64,000 nucleotides of DNA from Linnemannia hyalina (GCA_019671135.1 JAHRHY010000021.1:248001-312000); one strand, 5' to 3'; counted from the stretch's first letter, positions 11,798 to 23,977 are shown. Notes: generated from the letters alone by a model not told the origin. A program made the numbers and translations.

Positions 11798-13615
11798 ATG
11801 GATGTCGTGACTTCAGCAGAGCCCAGAGTTTCTTTGACTCCTTCCGAATCCCTTTCACCATCTGGCGTCGCCGCCATTACCGGGCTCGGCCCAGACGTGC
11901 CCACGAGCCTTGCCAAGCTCGTCCAAAAGGCCAACCGTGTCGTCTCGGAGGCCCTTTCGTCTCCTGCAATAATCACCACAAAGGCGACAACCACCCCAGA
12001 AATCACGGATACTGCGATGACGATGGCTCAGGAAAACGAGGTAGGGCAGAACACTGACGCAGGAGTGATATCACAGTCGGATCATATTAGTCCTCGGCCG
12101 TCAACTCGCACCACGCGAATCAAATCGGCTTTAGTGCAGCCGACTGAGGAGGCCTCAGACGCTTTGGCCTCCACGACGACTACCAAGAAACGAACAAGGG
12201 CCGTCAAGGGGGAAAAGAAAGCAACAGATACGAACAGCCCAGAGTCACAAACACCGGCAGAGGACGGGTCGACCCCACGCAAGCGACGCAAGGAGACAGG
12301 AAAGGAATCGGGTATAGCGAACAGAAAGGACAGTGGCGTCGATCTGTCGGGAGTAGAGATCGCCGGTGATGGTGGTGATGGCTCGGGCATCAAGGCGGAG
12401 TCTGTTTCTACGCCTGTCCCCAAGAAGAGAGGTCGACCCCCCAAGAACTCTACTACAGGCACCTCAACTGTCACAACCCCTACTCCCCCATCAAAAACAA
12501 AGGCCAAGACTACCTCTGCCAAGAAGGCCAAGGGAAAAGGAAAGGCCGTCTCGGACCCGACCTCTCTGAGCAACTCGGATAGCCAGATCGACACGGGCGA
12601 TGCTGGGGATCAGGACACTATGCAGGAAAGCGACTCGTCGATGACCTCGACAGCTGGCTCTGTTCATGGACAAGGGGTCCTCGAGATCCAGGGTTCCAGT
12701 TCGGCCCCCTTGGTTGTCGCACAAGGCATTTCAGCACCTCCAAATGTCAATCCTCAGGAACCTTTTTCGAGTCTCCCGGTCGAGATTCTGCAGCACATCA
12801 TCTCTTGGCTGCCTCTCTCAGAGATCGCCCGAGCCTCCATGGTCTCCAAGGCGTGGCTGGATGCGGTTCACTCTCTGTCTGTCTGGAAGATTATCTGTCA
12901 GGAGGCTGGGTTGGGAGAACCCAAGAAGAAATACAAGACCCATATGGCGTTGGCCTGCGCCGACTCGTTCTGGATCTGCACACGCTGCTATTCCTACTCT
13001 AACGCCAAAACTAATCGAGCGGATCTCCCCCTCCCTGTCAAGGACGTTGACGATAATGACCATATCCATATGTTGTGCCTCCAGTGCCGTCAGGAATACT
13101 ACCACAAGCACCCAGCGCCTCTCAAGAAGGGAGTTTACCGTCAGGAGTTCGCTTGGGTACCTAGAGCCGGCTCTATCGCGCCCAACGGGATCTACATCAA
13201 TTATGGTTTGGGAGGGAGCCAGCTGGATGGAATTGAGACGGTTGGGTCTTCGTCACAAGGCCTCCCTCTGTACGATCGCTCGGAGGTCCAGAAGCGCGCG
13301 ATTCACATCCACGGCGGCTGGGTCGGCGTTAACGCTCAAGCAACAAACCCTCGACGGAAGCGAGCATCCGCATGCGCAGCCAGAGCCAAAGCTGCCAAAA
13401 CTTGCACCAAGCGGCCATCTACCACCCCTTACATGCTGGAGCGATCCAGAATCGCGGCCGAGAAGCGTGCCATCCGAGAGGAGGAACAGGAGCGTCGACG
13501 AGAGGAGCGAGAGGAGGAGCTGTGGGAGAGACGCCGCGAGCGCGCCAAGTGGCGACGATTCGAATGGGAGATGCGACACCCTGAGCGAGCCTGGGAACGC
13601 CGACACTGTTACTGA
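11798..13615 (+). CDS. AT-hook/F-box protein with paired CxxC motifs, 605 aa
   Basis: A single exon; the first true ATG is at 11798, since the open frame extends upstream only from a GTG. The N-terminal 300 residues are disordered and basic, with an AT-hook core (KKRGRPPK, residues 209-216) that should bind the AT-rich minor groove. An F-box follows at about 323-372 (LPVEILQHIISWLPLSEIAR). Two CxxC pairs (C394/C397 and C427/C430) then suggest a zinc site. Next come a conserved block ending HIHGGWVGVNAQATNP and an Arg/Glu-rich C-terminal helix. F-box proteins usually present substrates to an SCF ubiquitin ligase through Skp1; nuclear or chromatin targeting is inferred from the AT-hook. The gene at 14180 is a tandem paralogue with the same order of parts. 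Confidence 0.85.
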   Translation: MDVVTSAEPRVSLTPSESLSPSGVAAITGLGPDVPTSLAKLVQKANRVVSEALSSPAIITTKATTTPEITDTAMTMAQENEVGQNTDAGVISQSDHISPRPSTRTTRIKSALVQPTEEASDALASTTTTKKRTRAVKGEKKATDTNSPESQTPAEDGSTPRKRRKETGKESGIANRKDSGVDLSGVEIAGDGGDGSGIKAESVSTPVPKKRGRPPKNSTTGTSTVTTPTPPSKTKAKTTSAKKAKGKGKAVSDPTSLSNSDSQIDTGDAGDQDTMQESDSSMTSTAGSVHGQGVLEIQGSSSAPLVVAQGISAPPNVNPQEPFSSLPVEILQHIISWLPLSEIARASMVSKAWLDAVHSLSVWKIICQEAGLGEPKKKYKTHMALACADSFWICTRCYSYSNAKTNRADLPLPVKDVDDNDHIHMLCLQCRQEYYHKHPAPLKKGVYRQEFAWVPRAGSIAPNGIYINYGLGGSQLDGIETVGSSSQGLPLYDRSEVQKRAIHIHGGWVGVNAQATNPRRKRASACAARAKAAKTCTKRPSTTPYMLERSRIAAEKRAIREEEQERRREEREEELWERRRERAKWRRFEWEMRHPERAWERRHCY

Positions 13616-14179
13616 GGCGGCAGTCGCTGGATCTTTGTCTGATCATTGACTCCTCCCAACACCAACACTCGACAAACAAAGAACAGAGCATTGGATTTGT
13701 GACATCTTCCATTACTCTCGCCTTTACACTCATTTGGCAACACTGCAATCCAATCAACAACATCGCACTTTACTTTTTTCAAATGCAAAGCAAACATCAG
13801 CGACAACCATAGCGACAACAACGCGAACTACATGATATCTTTGCGCTCATCGACCCGGTCTACCCTGTCAATGCGAAATAAAAATCAAATTGCAGAAAAT
13901 GACTTCCCTTTGTGTTTTGACCCTGGTTTTTTTACTTTTAAACTTTGCTGCTTTGATACCTTTGTTTCTTTCTCACAACGCCTATCGCTTCCCCTTTCTT
14001 GATCACAGTAAGGTCAACTTCACTGTCGGTCTCCCATGTGCACACCCTCTGACAGACCCAAACCTTGATCACTCTGTACCGCAAGGATCACCTCAAGGAA
14101 GCAATCAACAACAATCACCAAGCAAAGCCGCTCCCTCAACTAAACAAAAGACGGATTCAGTCCAACGTTTCAAGCAACC
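13616..14179. other. intergenic spacer between tandem paralogues
   Basis: A 564-bp spacer between the two AT-hook/F-box genes. It holds the first gene's 3' end and the second gene's promoter and CA-rich leader. No other gene or structured element was seen. Confidence 0.7.
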
Positions 14180-16138
14180 ATGTCGACCATAAAGCGTATT
14201 CGGCTCATCATCACCGACCCATCCACCAACGCTTCTTTACCGTCGTCCAGGTCCGAGTCTGGGTCTACAACAACACCCGCACCTGTGTCAATCCCGTGTT
14301 CTGCTGAAGGAACGATTACTGGGGATGCAGACACCTCTACGGAACTCGTGCGACTCTTGCGGGCGGGGGTTAGTCTCACTGGTCCTTTGGCTGGTGCCAC
14401 TGCCTCTACCTCTGCGACAACCACCGGGGCGAGTGGCATACCAGCTGGAGCACCAGGAGTGCCTATACCATCGTCAGTGTTCACCAGCTCAGCGGACGGC
14501 GTTATGGAGGCACTGGCCGGTTTCTACCAGCCCTGCGGGAACATCAGCGACGGTATCGGAACCTCTACAGGAAGGACCACTCACGACCTCACAAATCCTG
14601 CTGCACCCTTGGCACCTTCCGCGGAAACAGCAACAGGGACAGGGACAGTAACCGTCCCCATGAAGGGGTCGAGGAAAGGCAAGGAGCGAGCGACTGACCA
14701 ACAGGGTCAGCATCAGGGACAAGGAGCAGGGTTGGCAGTAAGCAAAGCGAAACGTCGCAGGAAGCCAACCGATCAGAGTGCTGGTGGATCTGTACCGGGA
14801 AGTTCTGAAGGCGGCGTTTCTTCGACGTCAGCTTGTCTAAAGAAGCGAGGCCGCCCACGCAAGGACCCGAATGCCGCTACTACTCTGAGGCGTAATGCCA
14901 AGGGCAAAGGACGAGCCAAGGATTCTGCGGACGCCAACACCGACGCCATCAGCAACGAGGCGCCTCCGGATCCTACGACTAAGAAGGGTGCCAAAGATGG
15001 TGGTGATTCTGAGTTTGAGACGGATGACGATATGGTGGAGATTATTTTGACCAGGATCCCGCAGACCCAGAAGCGCAAGGTCGAAGTTCTGGAAGAAATC
15101 GACAGCCAGGACGAGCTAAGCGAGCAGGAGAAGGGAAATGAGGTTGGTTCTGGTGACGGAGAGGAGAATGATCATGAGGGAGACGAAGGAGACAAACACA
15201 TCGGGATACAGGAAGTCGCCGAACCCTCTTCGTCTAATCTGGATAGGGGACACTTTGGAGCTGTCAAGGGTCGCGAATACACGCGCTCGATATTCCCGAC
15301 AGAGGTGCTGCAGCAGATCCTGCTCTACCTGCCCTTGTCCAAGATCGCACGTCACTCCCGGATCTCAAAGGCATGGCTGGATGCAGCACGTGTGTTGCCG
15401 GTTTGGAAAGAAGCCTGCAAGAAGGCAGAGTTGGGCGACCCCAGGAAAAAGTACAGGACCCATATGGCACTGGTATGTGCCAACTCTTACTGGATCTGTG
15501 AGCGGTGCATGTCTTTCTCCAAGGGTCGGGAACATTATGCGGATTTGCCCTTGCCGGTCGAGAATAAGGACGATGGCCATTTGGACTGGATGCTGTGTCT
15601 GGCCTGCCGACAGGAGTACTTCAAACGACACCCAGAACCCCTGAAAGAGGACAGGGTTTACAGGGATGAGTTTGCGTTTGTGGTTCAAACCAAGCAACTG
15701 GCGCCGCATGCTATATTCATCAACTACGCACTGCGAGGTGAGAACTTGCGAGGGGTCCCGAGTACAGGTCGACAGGATACCAGAAACCAGCTGTTCGATC
15801 GAGGAGCAGTCCAGCGACGCGCATTGGAAGTCCACGGCGGGTGGGTAGGCATAGATGCTTGTGCGACAAACCCTGGACGGAAACGAGCAGCGGTCTGTAA
15901 TGAGAGAGCAAAAGGGTGTCGATTGTACAAGAAGAAGCCGCTGACCAAGAAGCGTCCACCTGTATCTGAAGAGAAGAAGGAGGAGAGGAGGGAGGCATTG
16001 GAGCAGCGTCGCGAGGAGAGGGAGAGTGCTCGACGTGAGAGCGGGAGACAGCAACTTCTTTGGGATCGGGTGATTCGGTTGAGTAAACGGCACAAGTGGC
16101 ACACAACTTCCAACTGGAGGAAGAACCGCTACTACTAA
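14180..16138 (+). CDS. AT-hook/F-box protein with paired CxxC motifs, 652 aa (tandem paralogue)
   Basis: A single exon in the same orientation as its neighbour. The architecture repeats: a disordered Ser/Thr/Gly-rich N-terminus, an AT-hook (KKRGRPRK, from residue 221), an acidic stretch (about 275-345), an F-box from about residue 372 (FPTEVLQQILLYLPLSKIAR), CxxC pairs C440/C443 and C473/C476, a block VQRRALEVHGGWVGIDACATNPGRKRA, and a charged Arg/Glu-rich C-terminal helix. Similarity to the upstream paralogue is high from the F-box onward and low in the linker, apart from the AT-hook, as expected if the hook is under selection. The likely role is an SCF substrate adaptor near chromatin. The substrate and the fold of the CxxC module are unknown to me. 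Confidence 0.85.
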   Translation: MSTIKRIRLIITDPSTNASLPSSRSESGSTTTPAPVSIPCSAEGTITGDADTSTELVRLLRAGVSLTGPLAGATASTSATTTGASGIPAGAPGVPIPSSVFTSSADGVMEALAGFYQPCGNISDGIGTSTGRTTHDLTNPAAPLAPSAETATGTGTVTVPMKGSRKGKERATDQQGQHQGQGAGLAVSKAKRRRKPTDQSAGGSVPGSSEGGVSSTSACLKKRGRPRKDPNAATTLRRNAKGKGRAKDSADANTDAISNEAPPDPTTKKGAKDGGDSEFETDDDMVEIILTRIPQTQKRKVEVLEEIDSQDELSEQEKGNEVGSGDGEENDHEGDEGDKHIGIQEVAEPSSSNLDRGHFGAVKGREYTRSIFPTEVLQQILLYLPLSKIARHSRISKAWLDAARVLPVWKEACKKAELGDPRKKYRTHMALVCANSYWICERCMSFSKGREHYADLPLPVENKDDGHLDWMLCLACRQEYFKRHPEPLKEDRVYRDEFAFVVQTKQLAPHAIFINYALRGENLRGVPSTGRQDTRNQLFDRGAVQRRALEVHGGWVGIDACATNPGRKRAAVCNERAKGCRLYKKKPLTKKRPPVSEEKKEERREALEQRREERESARRESGRQQLLWDRVIRLSKRHKWHTTSNWRKNRYY

Positions 16139-16457
16139 GGCATACCTCCTGGCTTTGGCGACCAACCCACCTTACAATGCATTATCACATTTTGCATACC
16201 TCTACAAACATACTCGCATCGTACAACTCTCCCTTCAACACTGTACATAGCAAATTACAACATACTCGCATCATACAACTCTCCCTCACTTTTACGACAC
16301 TGTACATAGCAAATCTCTCCCTTCACCCTTCCGCTTCTTTCTTGCTTAGCATCTCCGAACTAAACAGGTCAAGTTGCAGCCAAAAATGATTTCATTGTTT
16401 ATTTGGCAGAAGCATTATTCTACTTCAACTTTGTCTATCCATGCATCAGGGGCAACT

Positions 16458-19400
16458 TTACTGAGCGGGACCACGGTTGTACTCGCCACCAATGCGGTCA
16501 CCAGGCTGCTCCTGGTAAGGCATCTGCATGTTCTGCTGTTGTTGCATATTCTGCTGTTGCTGCTGGAACTGCTGGTATGCCTGATGGGACTGGTAGTTGG
16601 GCTGGTTTTGGTTGTAGTACTGCTGTTGGCTACTATGTTCCTGTTGGAAATGCTGAGGCTGCTGCTGGTTCTTGTTTTGTTGCTGGTAATACTGCTGCTG
16701 TTGTTGTTGTTGAGCATGAGGAAGGGGGTTGTACTGTTGCTGCTGCTGCTGCTGCTGCTGGACATGTTGAGTTTGTTGTTGCTGCTCCTGCAGTTGATCA
16801 CGGGGCTGAGTGCTATAAACATTCTCCTGCACAACCTGATACTCCTGCTTCTGTTGCTGACTGGGATCATGCAAAGGGATATGCGTCACATAATCCTGCT
16901 GATGAGCGCCCTGAGGAGCCTGCTTCGTCCGTTTCCAGAAATGTGAATGCTGCTGCTTCAGCGACTCCCCCAAACTCGACCTTCTACTACCGCCAGCGCC
17001 ATTCGCCACCTCCTGATGCTGAAGCGCCTCAACCTCAGAATCACCTGAATTCCTGCGGTTCTTGTAGGCCTGGAGAAAGTTTTGACGGGTCCCAGCGGTG
17101 GGCGTGGGGACGATGTGGAGGGAGACGTCGCGGTCTTTGCGGTACCCGAATTCGTCGAGTTCGTCGTCGTCCTCGGAGTCGTAGTATTCGGTGGTTGTAT
17201 AGAGTTTCTTGATGAGCACTGTGCGTTCACCGCTGTCGAAGAGGGTCTCAACTGCGGGGGTGGCGGCGACAGATTGTTGGTGGATGGTTTGTTGCTGCTG
17301 GATCTGCGGCTGGTGATGATGCTCCTCGACAGTCTTAAAAGTTTGGACCTGTTGGATGGTTTGTGGAATAGGCTCGTGGCGGACTTCCTCAACGGCTTTC
17401 TTAACCTGCTCGGCGGGTTGAGGAATGGGCGCGACAACGGCGGTCTTGGCGACCTCTGTGGTCTCATGCTTTGTCTCTATCTGCATAGGTGCGACCTCCT
17501 TGTGGAGGTGGTGAAGGTGAACAACTGGTGCAACAGCGGCTGCAGCCACAATAGGACGAGGGGCAGGGATGGGATCGGCGGTCTTCATGGCGGTAGTAAC
17601 TGTCGTCTTAGTGACGATTGGCTCAGGGCGAGGGGCAGGGATAGGCCCAGGAGAGGCGGTGGCCATGACGATCTTGGGTGCCTCAGCCGCCTTGTGAAGT
17701 TCCACAACCTTTGGTGCCTCAACAATCTCGGGAGCGTGGGTAGTAGTCTCAACAACCGCCTTCTTGGTTTCGACCACCGCAGGGATAACAGGCCTGGGAG
17801 CATGAGCAATCTTCTCAGCCACCTTGTAGTCATCGTCCTTGAGTTCAATAGTCTCCATATGTCGGTGCTCGTTAGCATAAAACTCGGCGGCCAAGGGCTT
17901 GCGGACATTAGGCTCAGACCTGGGTGTGGCCATGAACTTGACCTCTTTGATTTCTCGGACTGCTGCTGGCTTGGCAATCTCGAGCTTGGGCACCGCAGGA
18001 TCTGTAGTGGTAGCAGTCTTGACAGTTGTAGTCTTGGTGATGACTGGAGGTTGGGCAATAGGGATCCTCCTGACCTCGACCGGTGATTGAGCGATGGGGA
18101 TCTTCTTGACCTCGACTGGTGGTTGAGGGATGGGGATCCTCTTGGCCTCGACTGGTGGTTGAGCAATGGGGATCTTCTTGACCTCGGGGATGACGTGCGT
18201 GGTCTCGGTAACAACCGTCTTTTGAGTGACAACAGGAACAACCTCTGTAACCTTGAGAATCGCACGCGCAACTGGCTCAGTGACAACCGTCGTCCTCTGA
18301 GCGATAATAGGGGCAGCCGGAACGGCAGATGTTGCGATCTTGGGGATGACACGAGCGGGCTCGGTAACCACGGTCTTGCGTGTGACGATGGGGGTTGCTG
18401 GTTCGTCATCTGCAGAGTAGTAAGTGTCTTCCTCTCCCACGAGCCACTCTATATCTGTATTACCATAAACAAACAAAAAAAAAGCGCGATGGCGGTTTGG
18501 AAGTTAGTACGTGCTATGAATTTGATCTGCAGAATATAACCATAGCATGCAAAGAGAAAAAGGAATTCTTACCAGGGATAACAATCTTGGGGAGAGTAGG
18601 CATATGCAAAGCGGGCATCGCGGGCATGGCGGGAAGGGTAGGCATGTGAATCTCCGGAAGAGTCGGCATATGGATCGATGACCAGGAAAATGCGGGAGCT
18701 GCAGCCACGACGACTGGGAGCTCAGCGTCCAAAGGCAGAGGCGCAGGAACACGGACCTTCCCCACCTCAACAATATCCTCAACATGAGAAGGAGCAGGGT
18801 TCTTGAGTCTTGAAATGTCACCTCGAGGGTAGTTGGCCTGCTCCTCGGGGAGAAGCGTATGATCGGCCTTGGGCATCTTGATCGCGACCGCCTTGGATGA
18901 CTTGTGAGCAGTACCAGCTCCCAGCTTTTGCTGACGGTCCAGAGCCAGAATTGGCAAGGCGGGCATCAGTGGCAAAGCTGGAGGAAAGCGCAACTTCCTC
19001 ACCTCGATAATATCCTCAGCGTGTGAAGGAGCTGGGTTCTCCTGTCTTCGGACATCGCCGCGAGGGTAGTTAGCCTGCTCTTCAGGGAGAAGCGTAAGGT
19101 CAACCTTGGGCGTCTTGAGAGCGGCAGAAGTGGAGGGCTTGTGTCTGGGCAATATGGCCGCTGCTGAGACAAAGGGAACAGCGGCGACACCCATCTTTGG
19201 CAGGCTAGAGAGATCCAGAGGGGGCAAGACCGACAATGAAGGCGAAGCTTGAGGGAGCCTCAACTTCCTCACCTCGACAATATCCTTGACATGGGCGTGG
19301 GAAGGAGCAGGGTTCTCGCGTCTTCGGACATCGCCTCGAGGGTAGTTAGCCTGCTCTTCGGGGAGAAGTGTAGGATCAATTTTGGGCATCTTGAGAGCGG

Positions 19401-22400
19401 CGGCAGTGGATGGCTTGTGCTTGACCAAAATGGCTGGTCCAGAGACGCCTGTAGCAACGACAGAGCCTAACTTTGGCAGATGGGGCATGGTCAAAATAGG
19501 CATCGCTGGCACTGAAGGCAGATGCATTTCTGGAAGCGCAGGTAGATGCATCTCTGAAAGAGCAGGCAGGTGGACCTCTGGTACGGCTGGCATAGCTGGC
19601 ATCGATGGCAGGTAGACCGAAGAAAAAACTGGCAATTTGCTGCGAATGCCTCCCAAAAGAGGCGCACTGTGGGTCGCAGGAGCAGGAAGAGCCATGGCCA
19701 TAGGCTCGTCAAACAACTCGTTCAATCTCATGACGGGCGAGGAAACAGTGTTCTTCTTGCGACCGACCAGAGCAGTGCTGATGGTGTCCATGATGCTGTG
19801 TCGTCGAGTCGCGTCATGCTTGCGCTGAGCCTTGCGAGCTCTCTTCCCACGCCTCTTCTCGTCAGAAGGAATGTCAGCACGGAAGATGGCAACAGGATGA
19901 GACTTGACAGGAGCCCTTTGGATCTCGACAATTGGCTCAACATGAGAAGGAGCCGGATTTTCGTGTCTTGGAGTATCTTTGCGAGGGAAATCAGTCTCCT
20001 CATTTGGGTAAAGTGCCGGATGATGAGAGAAGGGCGACATTGAAGGCATTACTGGCATTATGTCGCGGACTCCACCTACGCGAGGAGCAGCAGCATTGTG
20101 GTGACCGCGAGCACTGTGTGAAGGGAGCTCAACGGTGCTGACAGCGGGAAGGGTCGACGCACTGAGAGATGGAAGTATTGGAACGCTGACCGAAGGGGAA
20201 TCGAGAGTGGGAGTACTGGAGCGCTGACCGACGGGGAATCGAGAGTTGGAAGTTCAGGGACACTGACCGAAGGGGCACTGCCAGATGGAACGTCGAGAAC
20301 GCTGATCCAAGGAAAGTTGTTGGATGGAAGCCCGGGAGTGCAAGCTGTATGTAGTTCGGGCTGCGTTGACATACCGGCCATCTTGGCACCAACGAATGGC
20401 AGACTAATCGAAGCGATTGCAGGAAGATGTGGCATCGTAGGGAACTTGGCCTTGCCAGCAGCTGAAGGCTCGGGTGCATGGACACTCGTCTTGCCTGGAT
20501 GAGTGTAATGCTGAGTATGTATGAAGGGCTTAGCGTTGGTCTCCACAGACGAGTTATAAGGGCTGTGGTCACTCGCATCGCTATCGTCCAGAAGGTCCGC
20601 AATGGAAATCGAAACGGGCTTGGTCGAGTCGCCTGATGCGAGTTGTGCGATACCTTGGCTAACATAGACCGAAGAAGCGGGCGTGTCCTCTGTAAAAAGC
20701 TGGTTCAGGTTCATCTCGGGGGTGTTCTTGCGCGCAGGAATATTCTTGAGTGGAGATAAGGCGGTCTTCTTCTTGAGCTGAGATATCGACTGATACTCGG
20801 GGAACTGAGTGTTGAGATTCATCTTGGGAGTGTCCTGACGAGTGGGAGTAGCCTTCAAGGGAAATGATACCTTCTTCATGGGCCGGGAGGTCGACTGCTC
20901 CTCGGGGAAGAGGCTGCCCAAGCTCATCTCGGGGGTGTCCTGGCGCGTAGGAGTGTTCTTGAGTGGAGATGAGACGTTCTTCCTGGACTGAGCATGCAAC
21001 TGCTCCTCGAGGAAGAGGTTGTTCAAGTTCATCTCGGGGGTGTCCTGGCGCGTAGGAGTGTTCTTCAACGGAGACAAAGCCATCGTCTTGGGTTGAGAGG
21101 GTGACTGGTCCTCCGAGAACAGACTACCCAAGTTCATCTCGGGAGTGCTCCTACCAGCAGCGGATTGCTTGCTTGAAGGATGGACCAGGTGAGCTGGAGT
21201 ATTGAAGGGGTCTTGGGATCGGGCATGTTGAGCAGAGATTGAAACCTTGCCTGACGAAGAATCCTCAGGGAAGAGCTTGTCGAGACCCACCTCAGGAGAG
21301 TCCTGACGCGTAAGAGTGCTCTTCAATGGCAACGAAGTGTGCTTCTTGGACCGCGAGGAAGATTGATCCTCAGGTAAGAGGGTGTTGAGACTCATCTCAG
21401 GCGTGTCTTGACGAATGGAGGTGTTATTCGAAGAAGACGAGGCGCTCTTATTGAGTTGAGAAGACGACTGGTTCTCGAGGAATAGGCTGCCCAAGCTCAT
21501 CTCAGGTGTGTCTTGACGAGTGGGGGTGTGCTCCAAAGGAGATGATGGCTTCTTCTTGTGCTGAGAAGGTGACTGATCCTCAAGAGAAAGCTTGTCCAGA
21601 TTCATCTCGGGAGTACCACTACTGGCAACGGATTGCTTGCCATGGGCATGAAGCAGGTGAGCTGGAGCATTGAAGTGCTCGTGGGATGGGGCATATTGAG
21701 AGAAGATTGGAGCGACCTCGGGAAAGAAGATACTGAGGCTCATCTCGGGGTTGTCCTGGCGATTGAGGGTACTCTTCAGAGGTGACAACACATTCTTTTT
21801 GCGATAAGATGTGGACTGGTCCTCGGGGAAGAGGTTGTTGAGGTTCATCTCAGGAGTGTCCTGCCGAGTAAGGGTGGACTTCAATGGGTAAGATGAGCTC
21901 GTCACGGGCTGAGAGGATGATTGATTCTCGGGGAAGAGGCTGCCCAAGTTCATCTCGGGGGTACCGTTGGCCGATGGCTTGTTGTCCTCCTTGGCGGGTT
22001 CCTTTCTGAATAACGAGTGGCTCAGACCAAGGTAAGGCGCAGTCTTTGTACCATGAGGCCTATTAAGAATGCGACATGGGAAATTATGAGTTAGGATGTG
22101 ACACCAAAAACAAAAGTATCGCTTTGGTATTTGTTTGTCTTTTGCTTTAGTTGTGCTGAAATGTGAATATAAACTTACTCGGCTGTAGAGGCTGACTTCT
22201 TGTTGTTGGAGGCTGCACTTTTGCTAGGAGAAGGAGCACTCTCCTTTGGCTTAGAAGCAGAAAGGACTGAAAGGGAACTATCATTGCGAGTATCACAAAA
22301 GAATACGACAGGTGTTTAAAAAAATTGAGCAATTAAAATAACACCACCATCGCAACCCAATTACAACTTACGAATCGCTGGCACTAGTTGGAGGGGGAAA

Positions 22401-22954
22401 GTCCTCGTTACGGTAGACAAAGTCCTCGTCACAATAGACAAAGTTCTTTGGGGTGTCATCTCTGCGCTTGCCGCCCTCGGGACCACCCCAACCGACCTCG
22501 GTCGAGGAAGCATTGCGACCGCCTCCCAGGGAGCTGAAGACTGTTTTAGTGGGCTTTTTAAGGGGAACGTCGACATGGCGCTCCAGGTTTTCATGTGCCT
22601 CATTGATGAGCTCCGGGGCTTTCTTTCCTGACTTGATCGCGTCCTTGACTGTCTTGTCTGTGATATTGATGATGAGTGTGTTTCGAACAAGGAAGAAAAA
22701 CGAAGTGGGAGCTGATGAACTGGACAAGCCACTAAAAATAAATGCCACGCGAAATTTGGGGAAACGTACGGTGCCATACTGAATGTATGTTGATTACCTA
22801 AAGGAAGTCCACCGAAATCATGGCCGGCAACATTGAACTCTTTGTTCTCGGGACGAGCAATGGCTGCACGCAAGGGGGTCGATGACGACTGGTTGTTGGG
22901 CCTATATGACTGCATGTTGGAGTCTCCGCGCGGGCGCCGGTTTTTACCGTCCAT
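16458..22954 (-). CDS. very large repeat protein (about 2008 aa if frame restored), frame broken near 20210
   Basis: Five exons fit: 22954-22798, 22657-22372, 22277-22179, 22059-18573 and 18454-16458. All junction phases agree only if exon 4 has one more base, because its frame switches around 20205-20215. The protein is modular. Twelve units of about 35 residues carry a (T/S)PEMxLxxLFxExQS core. Next is a Leu/Pro/Ser/Met stretch, then four longer units with ENPAPSH and IVEV cores interspersed with MPxLPxM runs. IPIAQPPVE/VTEPA units follow. An acidic block (TTEYYDSEDDDELDEF) precedes a Gln-rich tail. I recognise no enzyme, signal peptide or membrane segment. It looks like an intracellular scaffold or multi-dock protein, which is inference. 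The break could be a sequencing error or a real disabling indel. Confidence 0.7.
16540..16860 (-). repeat. CAG/CAA-rich polyglutamine-coding tract
   Basis: Imperfect CAG/CAA codon runs encode the Gln-rich tail of the large repeat protein. The longest uninterrupted CTG run on the + strand is around 16738-16760. Confidence 0.85.
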
Positions 22955-23977
22955 GCTTTAAGTAGTTTTACTGTTGTTGAGTTGTTGGTTGATGTTTGAT
23001 GTTTTTCTTTTTGCTGGTTGCTGGTTGCTGGTTCCTGATTGGTGAAGTTGTAATAAGTAAGCCAAAATACTGTATATTATATGTACAGTCGATCGTGGTA
23101 GGAAAAAAAGATCAAGTATGAAAGGGTAGAAAGGAGCATTTACAAAGATGTCTGTACAAGGGATGTTGAATCAAAGTGGATGGCCGCCGTTTGAAGTAGG
23201 AGTCATACGAGCAATTAGGCGGAATAAAAGAGACGATGTCGGGACACACACGTTGGCCATAAACAAATAAAAAGAGGCGAAAGAGAGAAAGAAGGTAACG
23301 ACGACGAGTGGAGAATGAGAGTCAGCAGGAGGGAGATGGTAGCAAGATAGCAGCAAAAGGGCGAAGAGAAGAAGGGAAAAGAGAAAACAAGAAAGGAATA
23401 TACCGATGCTACAGGAGTTGCGTGTAGGACGAGCGATGTAAGCAGCAAAATGAAACATTTTCTTGCCACTCGAGAAAAATTTGTCTGCAAGATCTGATTG
23501 GGGAGTTACTAATTTTCAATTCGTGATACCTTTGGACGCGAATGAGGGACAATGCATTTAGAACAAATTAAGAGCGCAGACATACCTGTTACCATGACAT
23601 ACCATGGCGTATGCTCGTTGCTCCATAGTCCAAGTGAACAATATATGCCCTAGCCAATCAGGGAGGAAGATGGTCCAAGAAGAGGGGCAGCAAGGCCATT
23701 TCGAGTGAGCAATGCATACCATCATCATCCCTTCATAACCACCAACAATAAGATAATACACCACTTTTTTGCAACTACATACGGAATATTAAGCACACGT
23801 ACGTTTATACCCCGAACATCCTGAGGCAAAAAAAAACAGTGTGTGTTCACTCTCTTTCCTTCCACTTGTTAATCAACAGCCGCCAATATGATTTGGTATG
23901 TCTCATTTCGCCCACGATTGATTTCTTTGACTGCTTTTTATTTCTACCCTGTTCTTTTCCCTGCTCAAATTGAACTG
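22955..23977. other. intergenic, no gene seen
   Basis: This interval lies between the 5' end of the large repeat-protein gene and the 3' end of the F-box gene at 23978. The open frames are composition artefacts. No RNA gene was recognised. Confidence 0.6.

Noticed and set aside
13253..13606. Minus-strand frame over the 3' end of the first AT-hook/F-box gene
   Set aside because: It is a shadow of Arg/Glu-rich coding sequence, and the plus strand is clearly coding there.
17082..18086. Long plus-strand open frame of 334 codons
   Set aside because: It lies antisense to the last exon of the large repeat gene and is Gly/Leu/Asp/Val-rich, as expected from the complement of Pro/Val/Thr codons. No domain or start context was seen.
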